Assembly (NCBI RefSeq): GCF_051233475.1
Contig: NZ_JBKFGH010000018.1
Location: forward strand, 124,001 to 188,000
Origin: Bacillus_BU sp051233475
GTDB taxonomy: Bacteria > Bacillota > Bacilli > Bacillales > Cytobacillaceae
DNA: 64,000 nucleotides
Direction: 5' to 3'
Below the pieces are notes generated by a model, which saw only the letters and a program-made list of their open reading frames with translations, was not told the origin of the DNA and ran no database searches. How positions within the stretch are numbered: position 1 is the first letter of the stretch; each line of letters starts with the position of its first letter. Of this stretch, positions 1-7,769 are shown in pieces. The translations under genes were made by a program, and so were the position numbers.

Positions 1-297
1 AGGAATGATAAATGGGCCGATTATTAAACCGATCGTGCTTCCCCATACACCGGCCTTTGTTCCACCATATCGTTTCACACCAATGATATTAGCCAAATAA
101 TCCGCTCCGAAGAGTAAAATAATAAACAAGCTTTGTACCGACCAAAATAACCAGCCAAAAGGTTCAAAAGAAAAGGTGAATCCGTATACCAAAAAACCGT
201 CAAGAATAAATAATACGCTTGGTATGATCGGATAAATAAGACCTACAAAAGCGATGGCAAATAATAAAACAATAACAACCCAAAATATAATTGACAT
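1..297 (-). CDS. yqgC: DUF456 family membrane protein YqgC (C-terminus cut by window edge)
   Basis: The first 99 codons are present and the frame runs off base 1, so the C-terminus is missing. The product is very hydrophobic. The N-terminus (MSIIFWVVIVLLFAIAFVG) is one membrane helix, followed by a proline hinge and further helices with an ADYLANIIGVKRYGG loop typical of DUF456 proteins. An AGGAGGAA ribosome binding site precedes the ATG. The gene is divergent from yqgB, as in B. subtilis. The molecular function is unknown, and the assignment rests on the loop motif and synteny. Confidence 0.8.
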   Translation of the reverse strand, partial: MSIIFWVVIVLLFAIAFVGLIYPIIPSVLFILDGFLVYGFTFSFEPFGWLFWSVQSLFIILLFGADYLANIIGVKRYGGTKAGVWGSTIGLIIGPFIIP

Positions 298-483
298 TCG
301 TTCCTCCTAAAATGTAAAAAAATCTTATCTTCCTTATTTTAACACTATCCCCTCTTTCATAAAATTCTCCCCAGCTTTGCACGATTAATTTAACATTTGG
401 TTGGTGCAAAATGACTGTTTGCTTGTACAATACTATTTAGAAACGATAAAATAAGATGTTGAATATAAAAAAGGTGTGATTTC

Positions 484-1254
484 ATGAACGTTTTTAAGCA
501 ATTAGTAAAAAGCAGCTATTCTCCTAAAGATATTGCTTTTTTTCGATTTCAAGGAATTGGAAAAACCATTCTATTTGTTTTTCTATTAACCTTGCTCTCG
601 ATCATTCCTTCCATGTACTATATGAGCACTGCGATAAGCGACGGAGTTGAGTCTGCTAAAGAAACGATAAGCAGAGAATTTCCTTCCTTCACGATTGAAA
701 ACGGCCAACTGGAATCAAAGTTGGATAAGCCGCTCACCATTAACGAAAATGGATTTGTCATTGTGTTTGACTCCTCTGGTAATGCTAGCCCAAGCGATTT
801 TGATCAGATTGACAATGGCGTCGCTATGCTAAAAAATGAAATGGTTTTTATGGCGGGTGGACAAACACAATCCTATGCGTATTCCATGTTAGAGGATTAT
901 ACATTAACAAAAAGTGATTTAGTGGAATTAATTGACAGTATCGATAATTCGTTGATTATCATCATACCGCTGTTAATCCTATTTAATTATATTTTCTCCT
1001 CTGGAGTAAAATTTGTTGAAATTTCGATTCTCGCTCTTCTTGGTCTAATCATTAAAAACATCATTGGAAGAAAATTAACATATGGACATCTTTGGAGAAT
1101 GTCGGCTTATAGCGTTACCTTACCTACTCTCTTTTTTACAGTTATGGCCGCATTAAAAACAGTTGTTCCAGGTGGTTTTTTTCTCCACTGGCTCGTAGCC
1201 TATATCGTTTTATTTTTAGCAATAAAAGAGATTCCCCAAACAAAACAACCGTAA
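484..1254 (+). CDS. yqgB: DUF1189 family membrane protein YqgB
   Basis: This 256-residue protein has one N-terminal membrane helix (about residues 28-48), a roughly 100-residue polar outer domain (about 50-150), and four C-terminal helices (about 155-250). That arrangement is characteristic of DUF1189. An AAGGTGTGAT ribosome binding site lies before the ATG. The gene is divergent from yqgC and ends in a strong terminator, so it is probably a single-gene transcript. No enzymatic motif is visible and the role is unknown. Confidence 0.8.
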   Translation: MNVFKQLVKSSYSPKDIAFFRFQGIGKTILFVFLLTLLSIIPSMYYMSTAISDGVESAKETISREFPSFTIENGQLESKLDKPLTINENGFVIVFDSSGNASPSDFDQIDNGVAMLKNEMVFMAGGQTQSYAYSMLEDYTLTKSDLVELIDSIDNSLIIIIPLLILFNYIFSSGVKFVEISILALLGLIIKNIIGRKLTYGHLWRMSAYSVTLPTLFFTVMAALKTVVPGGFFLHWLVAYIVLFLAIKEIPQTKQP

Positions 1255-1282
1255 ACGCGCCTCTAAGCGCGTTTTTTTTTGC
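1253..1282 (+). terminator. Intrinsic terminator of yqgB
   Basis: An 8-bp perfect stem (AAACGCGC/GCGCGTTT) with a 6-nt loop runs into a T-tract and starts at the yqgB stop codon. Confidence 0.9.
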
Positions 1283-1373
1283 TTACAGCAAACATTATCC
1301 CTCTTATTAGTTCTATTTCCCTTTCTACTGACATATACATTGGACAAACTTTCTTTATGGGTAGGTGTCCTAA

Positions 1374-1694
1374 GTGAAACGGTTAATCGGTTTATTGTTT
1401 ACAGTTCTAGTCCTTTACGTGATTTACCATGACCTTACTCAAGGGACCATTCCACAACAAGAAGAAGAACTTGCTGTTCCTGCTTCTTCCTCCATTCAGC
1501 TTCCTTATTCTGTAGAAGAAGTAAAGCCAGGAGACACAGTGCTGTCAATTGTTGAGAAAAACTCTACCCATCCTCTTCCTGTATCCATCTCAAAAGTAAT
1601 TTCTGATTTTAGGAAATTAAATGAAGGGATAAAACCAGAAACGATTCAAATTGGACATCAATACAAATTCCCAACCTATGAGGAGAAGGATTAA
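1374..1694 (+). CDS. yqfZ: Small LysM-like envelope protein YqfZ
   Basis: This 106-residue protein has a hydrophobic N-terminal segment (about residues 3-20) acting as a signal or anchor. A short LysM-like domain follows: VKPGDTVLSIVEK at about 50-62, and the closing LNEGIKPETIQIGHQYKFP. It is probably exported and attached to peptidoglycan. The start is GTG behind a weak GTAGGTG ribosome binding site. It lies just upstream of ispG on the same strand, as in B. subtilis, but ispG has its own promoter. The LysM call is by motif and synteny only. Confidence 0.75.
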   Translation: MKRLIGLLFTVLVLYVIYHDLTQGTIPQQEEELAVPASSSIQLPYSVEEVKPGDTVLSIVEKNSTHPLPVSISKVISDFRKLNEGIKPETIQIGHQYKFPTYEEKD

Positions 1695-1715
1695 CTGCCG
1701 TGGTCAGCGTGATTC

Positions 1716-1745
1716 TTGTCAACGACGGTCAATCATTGTTACAAT
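1716..1745 (+). promoter_or_regulatory. Sigma-A promoter of ispG
   Basis: TTGTCA (1716-1721) and TACAAT (1740-1745) are separated by 18 bp and lie about 60 bp upstream of the ispG start. Confidence 0.6.
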
Positions 1746-1807
1746 AAAACAGTGATGATACAGAATGTTTTACACAACATTCCATTATTTAAAGGAGCGA
1801 ACCACCA

Positions 1808-2908
1808 TTGAGTGAAATAATACATCGTACTAAAACACGTCCAATTAAGGTAGGGAATTTAACCATTGGCGGAAGTAATGAGTTAGTTATTCAAAGTATG
1901 ACTACCACAAAAACACATGATGTGGAGGCTACAGTTGCCGAAATTAAACGGCTTGAAGAGGCAGGGTGCCAAATAGTCCGCGTTGCCTGTCCGGATGAAA
2001 GAGCGGCCAATGCCATTGCTGAGATTAAGAGCAGGATTAATATCCCATTAGTTGTAGATATTCATTTCGATTATAAGTTAGCTCTAAAAGCTATCGAAGG
2101 TGGAGCTGATAAAATTCGGATTAACCCCGGTAATATTGGAAAACGGGAAAAAGTAGAAGCAGTTGTCAAGGCTGCCAAAGAACGCGGAATTCCGATTCGA
2201 ATCGGGGTAAATGCTGGTTCTTTAGAAAAACGAATTTTAGATAAATACGGGTATCCAACTGCTGATGGCATGGTGGAGAGTGCCCTGCATCATATTAAAA
2301 TTTTAGAGGATCTCGATTTTCATGATATCATCGTATCGATGAAGGCTTCGGATGTACCACTCGCAATCGAAGCTTATGAAAAAGCGGCGCAAGCATTTGA
2401 TTATCCTCTACACCTTGGGATTACTGAATCTGGAACATTATTTGCGGGAACCGTAAAAAGCGCTGCAGGACTTGGTGCTATATTAAGCAAAGGGATTGGT
2501 AATACTTTAAGGATTAGCTTAAGTGCTGACCCAGTTGAAGAGGTTAAGGTTGCCAGAGAACTGTTAAAAGTATTTGGGCTTTCCTCAAATGCAGCAACGT
2601 TGATTTCTTGTCCAACCTGCGGTCGAATTGAGATTGATCTTATTAGCATCGCGAATGAAGTCGAAGAATATATTCAAAAAATTAAAGCGCCAATCAAAGT
2701 GGCCGTTCTTGGCTGTGCGGTTAATGGACCTGGGGAAGCAAGAGAAGCAGATATTGGAATTGCCGGTGCAAGAGGCGAAGGTCTCCTTTTCCGTAAAGGA
2801 AAAATTGTCCGAAAAGTTCCCGAGGAAATCATGGTTGAGGAATTAAAAAAAGAAATCGACCAAGTCGCTGAGGAATACTTTGCGAAACATTCCGAGACAC
2901 AGAGCTAG
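1808..2908 (+). CDS. ispG: 4-hydroxy-3-methylbut-2-enyl diphosphate synthase (flavodoxin) IspG
   Basis: This is the penultimate enzyme of the MEP isoprenoid pathway. It reductively converts methylerythritol cyclodiphosphate to HMBPP in the cytosol. At 366 residues it has the normal bacterial length. The N-terminal TIM barrel begins RTKTRPIKVGNLTIGG. The C-terminal [4Fe-4S] domain shows SCPTCGR and LGCAVNGPGEA, which supply the three cluster cysteines and a glutamate. The start is TTG with an AAAGGAG ribosome binding site. ispH, the next pathway step, lies 7 kb away at 10.2 kb. Confidence 0.97.
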   Translation: MSEIIHRTKTRPIKVGNLTIGGSNELVIQSMTTTKTHDVEATVAEIKRLEEAGCQIVRVACPDERAANAIAEIKSRINIPLVVDIHFDYKLALKAIEGGADKIRINPGNIGKREKVEAVVKAAKERGIPIRIGVNAGSLEKRILDKYGYPTADGMVESALHHIKILEDLDFHDIIVSMKASDVPLAIEAYEKAAQAFDYPLHLGITESGTLFAGTVKSAAGLGAILSKGIGNTLRISLSADPVEEVKVARELLKVFGLSSNAATLISCPTCGRIEIDLISIANEVEEYIQKIKAPIKVAVLGCAVNGPGEAREADIGIAGARGEGLLFRKGKIVRKVPEEIMVEELKKEIDQVAEEYFAKHSETQS

Positions 2909-2921
2909 ACCTTAAACTAAG

Positions 2922-2952
2922 AAAACGCCTGGCTAGATGCCAAGCGTTTTTT
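2922..2952 (+). terminator. Intrinsic terminator of ispG
   Basis: The arms AAAACGCCTGGC and GCCAAGCGTTTT enclose a 5-nt loop and run into a T-tract. Confidence 0.85.
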
Positions 2953-2972
2953 ATTGCCCCACAATGAAGTTT

Positions 2973-3356
2973 TTAAAAGAACGGGAGAATGAAAATACCA
3001 ACGATAATGGAAATTGCGCCTAAACCAATTGCCCAATTACCAAGGCTTTCAGCTCCCCTGCGTCTCGCAACAAACCCGAGGATAATCCCTGCCGCACCAA
3101 ATAGAATCGGTAAAACAAACAGAGAGATAATCGATAAAGCTAAGGCTGTAAACCCAACACCTCTCCCTGCTGCTCCCGCTTCTGTTTGAGTGTCGGTATT
3201 TTGATCCATTCTTACATTCCTAGTCAATGGAACGGGTGCTGCAATCTCAGCTGAGGTTTCTTCAATATTATTAGGTGCAGGTAAACGGTGTTGAATATCT
3301 ACAGTTCGGTCTTCTTGAAGTCCACGTGTAGGAGTTCCATAACGCTCTTCTGCCAT
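2973..3356 (-). CDS. yqfX: Small two-helix membrane protein YqfX
   Basis: The start is set at the ATG giving MAEERYGTPTRG (127 residues), preceded by GAGGGATC. A longer GTG-initiated frame exists to 3422 but has no ribosome binding site. A polar, probably cytoplasmic N-terminal half (to about residue 65) is followed by two membrane helices (about 70-95 and 105-127). These flank a VARRRG loop, as in DUF4190-like proteins. The position between ispG and yqfW matches B. subtilis yqfX. Function is unknown. Confidence 0.75.
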   Translation of the reverse strand: MAEERYGTPTRGLQEDRTVDIQHRLPAPNNIEETSAEIAAPVPLTRNVRMDQNTDTQTEAGAAGRGVGFTALALSIISLFVLPILFGAAGIILGFVARRRGAESLGNWAIGLGAISIIVGIFILPFF

Positions 3357-3500
3357 ATTGATCTGATCCCTCGCTTTCATTAATGGAGCATTTATATTGT
3401 TTGCGAAACTGCATGGTTTCACTATGTTAATGTTTAACTGTTATGTTGTATCTTTCTTAGTTTTTTCTACAATTGATTTTTTGAAAGGGGCAATTTCTTC

Positions 3501-4067
3501 ATGAGAAAACGTTTTGGAATTGATATAGATGGTACCGTTACTTGTCCAACATCATTGGTACCATATTTAAACTCTGCATTTAATTTAAATTTAACGTTAG
3601 CGGATATTACTCAATATGATCTTTCTCCTTTTGTTAATGTCTCAAGTGAGGAGTTAGCGAAATGGTTTATCGAAACGGAGCCTGAAATTTATGCCAACTC
3701 TCCATTAGCTCAAGGGGCAAAGGAAGTTTTATCCCAATGGGAGCAAAAGCATGAATTATTTTTTATTAGTGCAAGAAGATCGAACCTGCTCAAGATTACA
3801 AAGGATTGGTTTATTAATAATAAACTAAAATTTGACCACATTGATTTAATTGGCAGCCATGATAAAATTAGCGCAGCAAAAAATTACCAGGTCGATGTAT
3901 TTTTTGAGGATAAGCATGATAATGCTGTTATGATCCATGAAGAATGTAAAATTCCGGTTATCTTGTTTAACACCCCTTATAATCAAGACCCGATTCCTGA
4001 TGGAGTTATCCGCGTCAATCATTGGAATGAGGCGTATGAATGGGTTGAAAATTGGCTAAAAAGATGA
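3501..4067 (+). CDS. yqfW: HAD-family nucleotidase YqfW
   Basis: This 188-residue HAD phosphatase carries the nucleophile motif GIDIDGTVT (DxDGT) at residues 6-14, the second motif as FFISARR at about 92-98, and the acidic third motif VFFEDKHDNA at about 133-142. The compact size and cap resemble 5'-nucleotidase (deoxyribonucleotidase-type) HAD enzymes. It probably dephosphorylates a nucleotide, but the substrate is not established from sequence. A GAAAGGGG ribosome binding site is present. It converges with zur across a shared terminator. Confidence 0.85.
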   Translation: MRKRFGIDIDGTVTCPTSLVPYLNSAFNLNLTLADITQYDLSPFVNVSSEELAKWFIETEPEIYANSPLAQGAKEVLSQWEQKHELFFISARRSNLLKITKDWFINNKLKFDHIDLIGSHDKISAAKNYQVDVFFEDKHDNAVMIHEECKIPVILFNTPYNQDPIPDGVIRVNHWNEAYEWVENWLKR

Positions 4068-4098
4068 AAAAAACGGCTAAATAGTAGCCGTTTTTTTT
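4067..4098. terminator. Bidirectional terminator between yqfW and zur
   Basis: An A-tract, an ACGGCT/AGCCGT stem and a T-tract are arranged symmetrically, so it can stop transcripts from both convergent genes. Confidence 0.85.
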
Positions 4099-4508
4099 CA
4101 TTGACATTCTGGACATCTGCCATAGATCTCAAACTTATGGCCGGTAATGTCGTATCCCTTTAAATCTTCTAGAAGCCCTGCCATTGGGCAGGCTGCAATT
4201 TCTTTTGTTTTGCCACATTCCAAGCAAATAAAATGATGGTGATGATGTTGATGGGAACAAGTAAAACGGAAATGCTTTTCACCCGCTAATTCTGTCATTT
4301 CAAAAATTCCCAGTTCAACAAATAAAGATAAATTGCGGTAGATTGTATCAAAGCTTAATCCTGGATAGCGATCCTTCATATGATCTAAAACATCTTTAGC
4401 CGTTAAATATTTATTATGGTCTGCAAAAAGCTGAAGAATCTCTTCTCTTTTTCCTGTGTACTTAAATCCTTGATCTTTTAATAAATTTAGTGCATCCGTT
4501 ACATTCAC
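4098..4508 (-). CDS. zur: Zinc-responsive Fur-family repressor Zur
   Basis: This Fur-family regulator (136 residues) represses zinc uptake genes when zinc is sufficient. The winged helix is in the N-terminal half (LSFDTIYRNLSLF at about 51-63). The metal and dimer domain carries HHHHHF, with structural zinc pairs C95/C98 (CLECG) and C132/C135 (CPEC). The start is GTG (MNVTDALN) behind GGGGTGAT. A second GTG 9 bp upstream lies inside that ribosome binding site. The gene sits directly downstream of znuCB, which carry a Zur box, so autoregulation is likely. Confidence 0.95.
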   Translation of the reverse strand: MNVTDALNLLKDQGFKYTGKREEILQLFADHNKYLTAKDVLDHMKDRYPGLSFDTIYRNLSLFVELGIFEMTELAGEKHFRFTCSHQHHHHHFICLECGKTKEIAACPMAGLLEDLKGYDITGHKFEIYGRCPECQ

Positions 4509-4524
4509 AATTATCACCCCAAAA

Positions 4525-5367
4525 TCATACAGGACGTAAATTTTTTATTTTTTTTATTAAAATGGTAATAATTAAAATAAACACCGCCAAGACAACAATT
4601 GTTCCCCCTGGAGCCAAATCCAAATAATATGAGCTGAACAGACCGCCGAGCACGGCTGTTTCCCCAAAAATAACGGAATAAATAATCGTTTGTTTAAATC
4701 CTTTTGCAATCCGAATGCTCGCAGCAACCGGTAATGTCATTAATGATGACACCAGCAGGATTCCTACAATTCGCATTGAGGCTGCAATAACGAGGGCCAC
4801 CATGACAATAAAGATGAAATGAACACTTTTTGCGGCAATCCCCGATGCTTTTGCATATTCCTCATCAAAAGAAAGCAGAAACAATTCTTTATACAATAGA
4901 AAAACAATCGTAACAACTAAAAGGCTTATCAACAAAATTGTCCATAGATCGGAACGACTTACCGCGCTCACACTTCCGAACAAATAACTATATAGATCCG
5001 TATTAAATCCATCAGCTAAAGAAATAAAAATAACGCCTAAACCAATTCCCCCGGATAAAATAATCGGAATCGCCAATTCTTGATAATGCTTATAAACACT
5101 TCTTAATTTTTCAATAAATATCGAGCCGGTAACTGAAAAAGCTATTCCCAAATACAGTGGATTTAAATTTGCAAACACAGCAAATTGTTTTGAAAGCAGT
5201 AAGCTTGCGGCAATCCCTGCTAAAGTTACATGACTCAAGGCATCTGCGATAAGCGAAAGGCGTCTGACAACGATAAAAACCCCAAGCAGCGGAGCAATAA
5301 TCCCGATTATAATCCCCGTTAAAAAAGCGTTTTGAAGAAATTCATATTGTAAAATTCCTGAAATCAT
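4525..5367 (-). CDS. znuB: Zinc ABC transporter permease ZnuB/AdcB
   Basis: This 280-residue ABC-3 family permease has about eight hydrophobic helices. It shows the family signature RRLSLIADALSHVTLAGIA (about residues 35-53), which contacts the ATPase. It overlaps znuC by 4 bp (ATGA), and zur starts 17 bp after its stop. Zinc rather than manganese is inferred from the linkage to zur and from the Zur box upstream of the operon. No substrate-binding protein gene is present next to it. Confidence 0.9.
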   Translation of the reverse strand: MISGILQYEFLQNAFLTGIIIGIIAPLLGVFIVVRRLSLIADALSHVTLAGIAASLLLSKQFAVFANLNPLYLGIAFSVTGSIFIEKLRSVYKHYQELAIPIILSGGIGLGVIFISLADGFNTDLYSYLFGSVSAVSRSDLWTILLISLLVVTIVFLLYKELFLLSFDEEYAKASGIAAKSVHFIFIVMVALVIAASMRIVGILLVSSLMTLPVAASIRIAKGFKQTIIYSVIFGETAVLGGLFSSYYLDLAPGGTIVVLAVFILIITILIKKIKNLRPV

Positions 5368-6149
5368 CCATTTGTTCCCCCAGTATGCGCATGATGATGG
5401 GTCAAAACATGAACATCATGGCCATAGAACTCTGTCATTTCCCCCAATTTAAGCTGTTCAAATTCTCTCGTTTCCCCATGAAAATGAAGATTCTTATTCA
5501 AACAAGCTACATGAGTCACTTTATCTGAAATCGTCCCAATATCATGAGTAACCAGTAAAAGCGTGATTCCTTCATGTTTGTTCAATTCCTCAAGCAATTG
5601 ATAAAAAGACGACACGTTTTTCGCATCAACGCCAACCGTTGGTTCATCAAGGATCAACAGCTCCGGTTCACTAACAAGTGCTCGTGCAATGAAAACACGC
5701 TGTTGCTGCCCGCCTGACAATTCACCAATGTTTTGATTGATAAGGGACTCCATTCCGACTAATTGAACGGCATGATACACCTTTTTGCGGTCCTCTTTTG
5801 ATAAGCTTCGAAATAGGCCAAGTTTCTTGGTCAAACCGCTTGCCACTACTTCAAATATGGTGGCTGGAAAGCCTGTGTTAAACGAATTGGCTTTTTGCGA
5901 TACATAGCCAATTTTGTGCCAATCCTTAAAACGGGCGATTTCTTGTCCAAAAAGAGAAATTTCTCCGCTCTGCGGCCTAATTAAGCCCAAAATTAATTTT
6001 AATAGCGTTGATTTTCCAGATCCATTTGGTCCTACAATGCCCAGAAAAGCGCCTTTATGAATGCTTAGATTGATATCCTCCAGAACATTTTCTTTTTCAT
6101 ACCGGTAGGATACACCTTGTATTTTTACAATTGGTTCATGTTGATTCAT
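5364..6149 (-). CDS. znuC: Zinc ABC transporter ATP-binding protein ZnuC/AdcC
   Basis: This ABC ATPase (261 residues) has Walker A GPNGSGKST, signature LSGGQQQR, Walker B LLILDEPT and the switch histidine in VTHDIG. The C-terminal tail is histidine-rich (HDVHVLTHHHAH), as in zinc and manganese importer ATPases. The ATG at 6149 is chosen because AGGGTGAT lies 5-6 nt before it; an in-frame GTG at 6158 overlaps that site. It is the first gene of a znuC-znuB-zur unit. Confidence 0.92.
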   Translation of the reverse strand: MNQHEPIVKIQGVSYRYEKENVLEDINLSIHKGAFLGIVGPNGSGKSTLLKLILGLIRPQSGEISLFGQEIARFKDWHKIGYVSQKANSFNTGFPATIFEVVASGLTKKLGLFRSLSKEDRKKVYHAVQLVGMESLINQNIGELSGGQQQRVFIARALVSEPELLILDEPTVGVDAKNVSSFYQLLEELNKHEGITLLLVTHDIGTISDKVTHVACLNKNLHFHGETREFEQLKLGEMTEFYGHDVHVLTHHHAHTGGTNG

Positions 6150-6163
6150 TTTTATCACCCTAT

Positions 6164-6180
6164 ATCAGAATCATTCCGAT
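6164..6180 (-). promoter_or_regulatory. Zur operator upstream of znuC
   Basis: ATCAGAATCATTCCGAT is a 7-1-7 inverted repeat (TCAGAAT-C-ATTCCGA, one mismatch). It matches the known Bacillus Zur box pattern (TCGTAAT-n-ATTACGA type). It lies 15 bp before the znuC start, where bound repressor would block initiation. Confidence 0.75.
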
Positions 6181-6315
6181 TTAACATGTTGTAGTATACA
6201 ATATCCTGCTTCTCTTTGTAAACCATTATTACCTTGTACACGGAAATATACAAGCACGAGAACGATTTCTAGTCACGATCCTGAAAAGTCGCTCATAAAG
6301 TATTAAGGAGGAGTG

Positions 6316-6576
6316 ATGCAGGTGAGTATTTTTGAAAATATTATTAACTATAAGCTAAAAACAATTACTTCAGATGAGCTTTTAAAGTACGCGAATCCAT
6401 TTAACATCAGCCTTTCTAAAAATCAGGCAGAAAAGATTGCCCAATACTTAAGAAGTACTAGGCTTAATATTTTTCAAGACAGCGAGCGGGCCCAAATGAT
6501 TAAGGATATCGCCAAAATCACCGGACCGGAAACAGCTCGAGAAATAAACAAACTGTTTATTACATTTACAAAATAA
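6316..6576 (+). CDS. yqfT: DUF2624 family protein YqfT
   Basis: This small helical cytoplasmic protein (about 86 residues) includes FENIINYKLKTITSDELLKYA, the conserved face of DUF2624. AAGGAGG at 6305-6311 is 4 nt from the ATG at 6316 and 10 nt from an in-frame GTG at 6322 (MSIFEN), so either could be the true start. It precedes nfo as in B. subtilis, but in convergent orientation. Function is unknown. Confidence 0.75.
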   Translation: MQVSIFENIINYKLKTITSDELLKYANPFNISLSKNQAEKIAQYLRSTRLNIFQDSERAQMIKDIAKITGPETAREINKLFITFTK

Positions 6577-6579
6577 AAA

Positions 6580-6765
6580 GCTCTGTTACATTTGGCTGTT
6601 GATTTCCGCTCCAGGTGCTCCCTTTCCGCGGGGGAGTCCTGGAGCCTCCTCGGCGCCATAGCGCCTGTGGGGTCTCCCGTGACACCTTCTCCCGCAGGAG
6701 TCTCGCACCTTCCGCTCCAATCAACAGAGTGCTCAAAATCAATATTGCTCGTTACACTAGCTCAA
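6580..6765 (+). repeat. Interspersed palindromic element, copy 1 (core 6596-6727)
   Basis: The core is bounded by CTGTTGATT and AATCAACAG, with an inner stem GGTGC/GCACC and a central GGCGC-CATA-GCGCC hairpin. The flanks AGCTCTGTTACA and TGTAACG-type sequence extend the inverted symmetry. It is much more GC-rich than its surroundings. It lies between the convergent genes yqfT and nfo. Other copies are at 14.2, 49.6, 57.7 and 61.3 kb. Confidence 0.9.
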
Positions 6766-6805
6766 TAAAAACTGTTATTCCTATTTTTCTAAATTTTTCA
6801 AAAAG

Positions 6806-6835
6806 AAAAAGCTGTGTTTTTAAGCACAGCTTTTT
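6806..6835 (-). terminator. Intrinsic terminator of nfo
   Basis: An 11-bp stem (AAAAAGCTGTG/CACAGCTTTTT) lies 12 bp beyond the nfo stop, with T-rich sequence following on the minus strand. Confidence 0.85.
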
Positions 6836-6847
6836 GTCATCATTATG

Positions 6848-7741
6848 TTAGCCTTGCATTATTTCATCTAACAAATTATCATTGAAAATCTGATTTTTAA
6901 GCATCGCAATTTCGTGTTTATATGGAGCCTTCTTATTATTTTTGTCTTCACCGACATAAGGTGTCTCTAGAATTTTTGGCACATTTGTTAATTGAGGATG
7001 ATGGACAATATAGTTGAGTGTTTGAAACCCTATTTTGCCAAAACCGATATTCTCATGACGGTCTTTTCTCATTCCTCTTTCGTTTTTACTGTCATTAATG
7101 TGAAGGACCTTAATTCGATCAATCCCAATAATTTTATCAAATTCATTTAAAACCCCATCAAAATCGTCCACGATATTATACCCGGCATCATGAGTATGAC
7201 AAGTATCAAAGCATACAGATAGCTTATCACTGTAGACCACTCCATCAATAATCATGGCCAATTCTTCAAAACTCTTGCCGCATTCAGAACCTTTTCCAGC
7301 CATGGTTTCAAGGGCAATTTGAAGGTTTTCTTTGCCTGTCAGTACCTCGTTTAGTCCTTCAACGATCTTCTTTATCCCTAACTCTGTCCCAGCTCCAACA
7401 TGAGCACCAGGATGAAGGACAATTTGCTTTGCCCCAATCGCTTCTGTCCGTTCAATCTCGCTTCTTAAAAAACGAACACCTAGTTCAAACGTATCTGGAT
7501 TTGTTGAATTCCCAATATTAATGATATACGGTGCATGGACCACGATTTCATCAATACCATTAAGCTCCATATGCCTGCGGCCTTCTTCGATATTTAAATC
7601 CTCGATTTTCTTTCGTCTCGTGTTTTGTGGAGCACCCGTATAAATCATAAATGTATTGGCTCCGTAGGAAACCGCCTCTGCACTTGCTGCTAACAACATT
7701 TTACTGCCGCTCATCGATACATGCGATCCAATTTTTAACAT
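6848..7741 (-). CDS. nfo: Endonuclease IV (AP endonuclease) Nfo
   Basis: This base-excision repair enzyme cleaves the backbone 5' of abasic sites. At 297 residues it has the normal length. The TIM-barrel zinc motifs are visible: GSHVSM at the N-terminus, VLHPGAH, ALETMAGKG, CFDTCHTHDAGYN, LHINDSK and RHENIGFG, which supply the trinuclear zinc ligands. It lies 28 bp downstream of cshB with a GGGAGAGGGAG ribosome binding site, so the two are probably cotranscribed. In B. subtilis, Nfo acts in spore DNA repair. Confidence 0.96.
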   Translation of the reverse strand: MLKIGSHVSMSGSKMLLAASAEAVSYGANTFMIYTGAPQNTRRKKIEDLNIEEGRRHMELNGIDEIVVHAPYIINIGNSTNPDTFELGVRFLRSEIERTEAIGAKQIVLHPGAHVGAGTELGIKKIVEGLNEVLTGKENLQIALETMAGKGSECGKSFEELAMIIDGVVYSDKLSVCFDTCHTHDAGYNIVDDFDGVLNEFDKIIGIDRIKVLHINDSKNERGMRKDRHENIGFGKIGFQTLNYIVHHPQLTNVPKILETPYVGEDKNNKKAPYKHEIAMLKNQIFNDNLLDEIMQG

Positions 7742-7769
7742 ATGCTCCCTCTCCCCTTTTTAGCTTTTA

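Noticed and set aside
6615..6851. ORFs inside the palindromic repeats (also at 14137-14353, 57604-57827 and 61190-61414)
   Set aside because: They arise only because the GC-rich repeat has few stops; the same peptides recur with each copy and none has a ribosome binding site.
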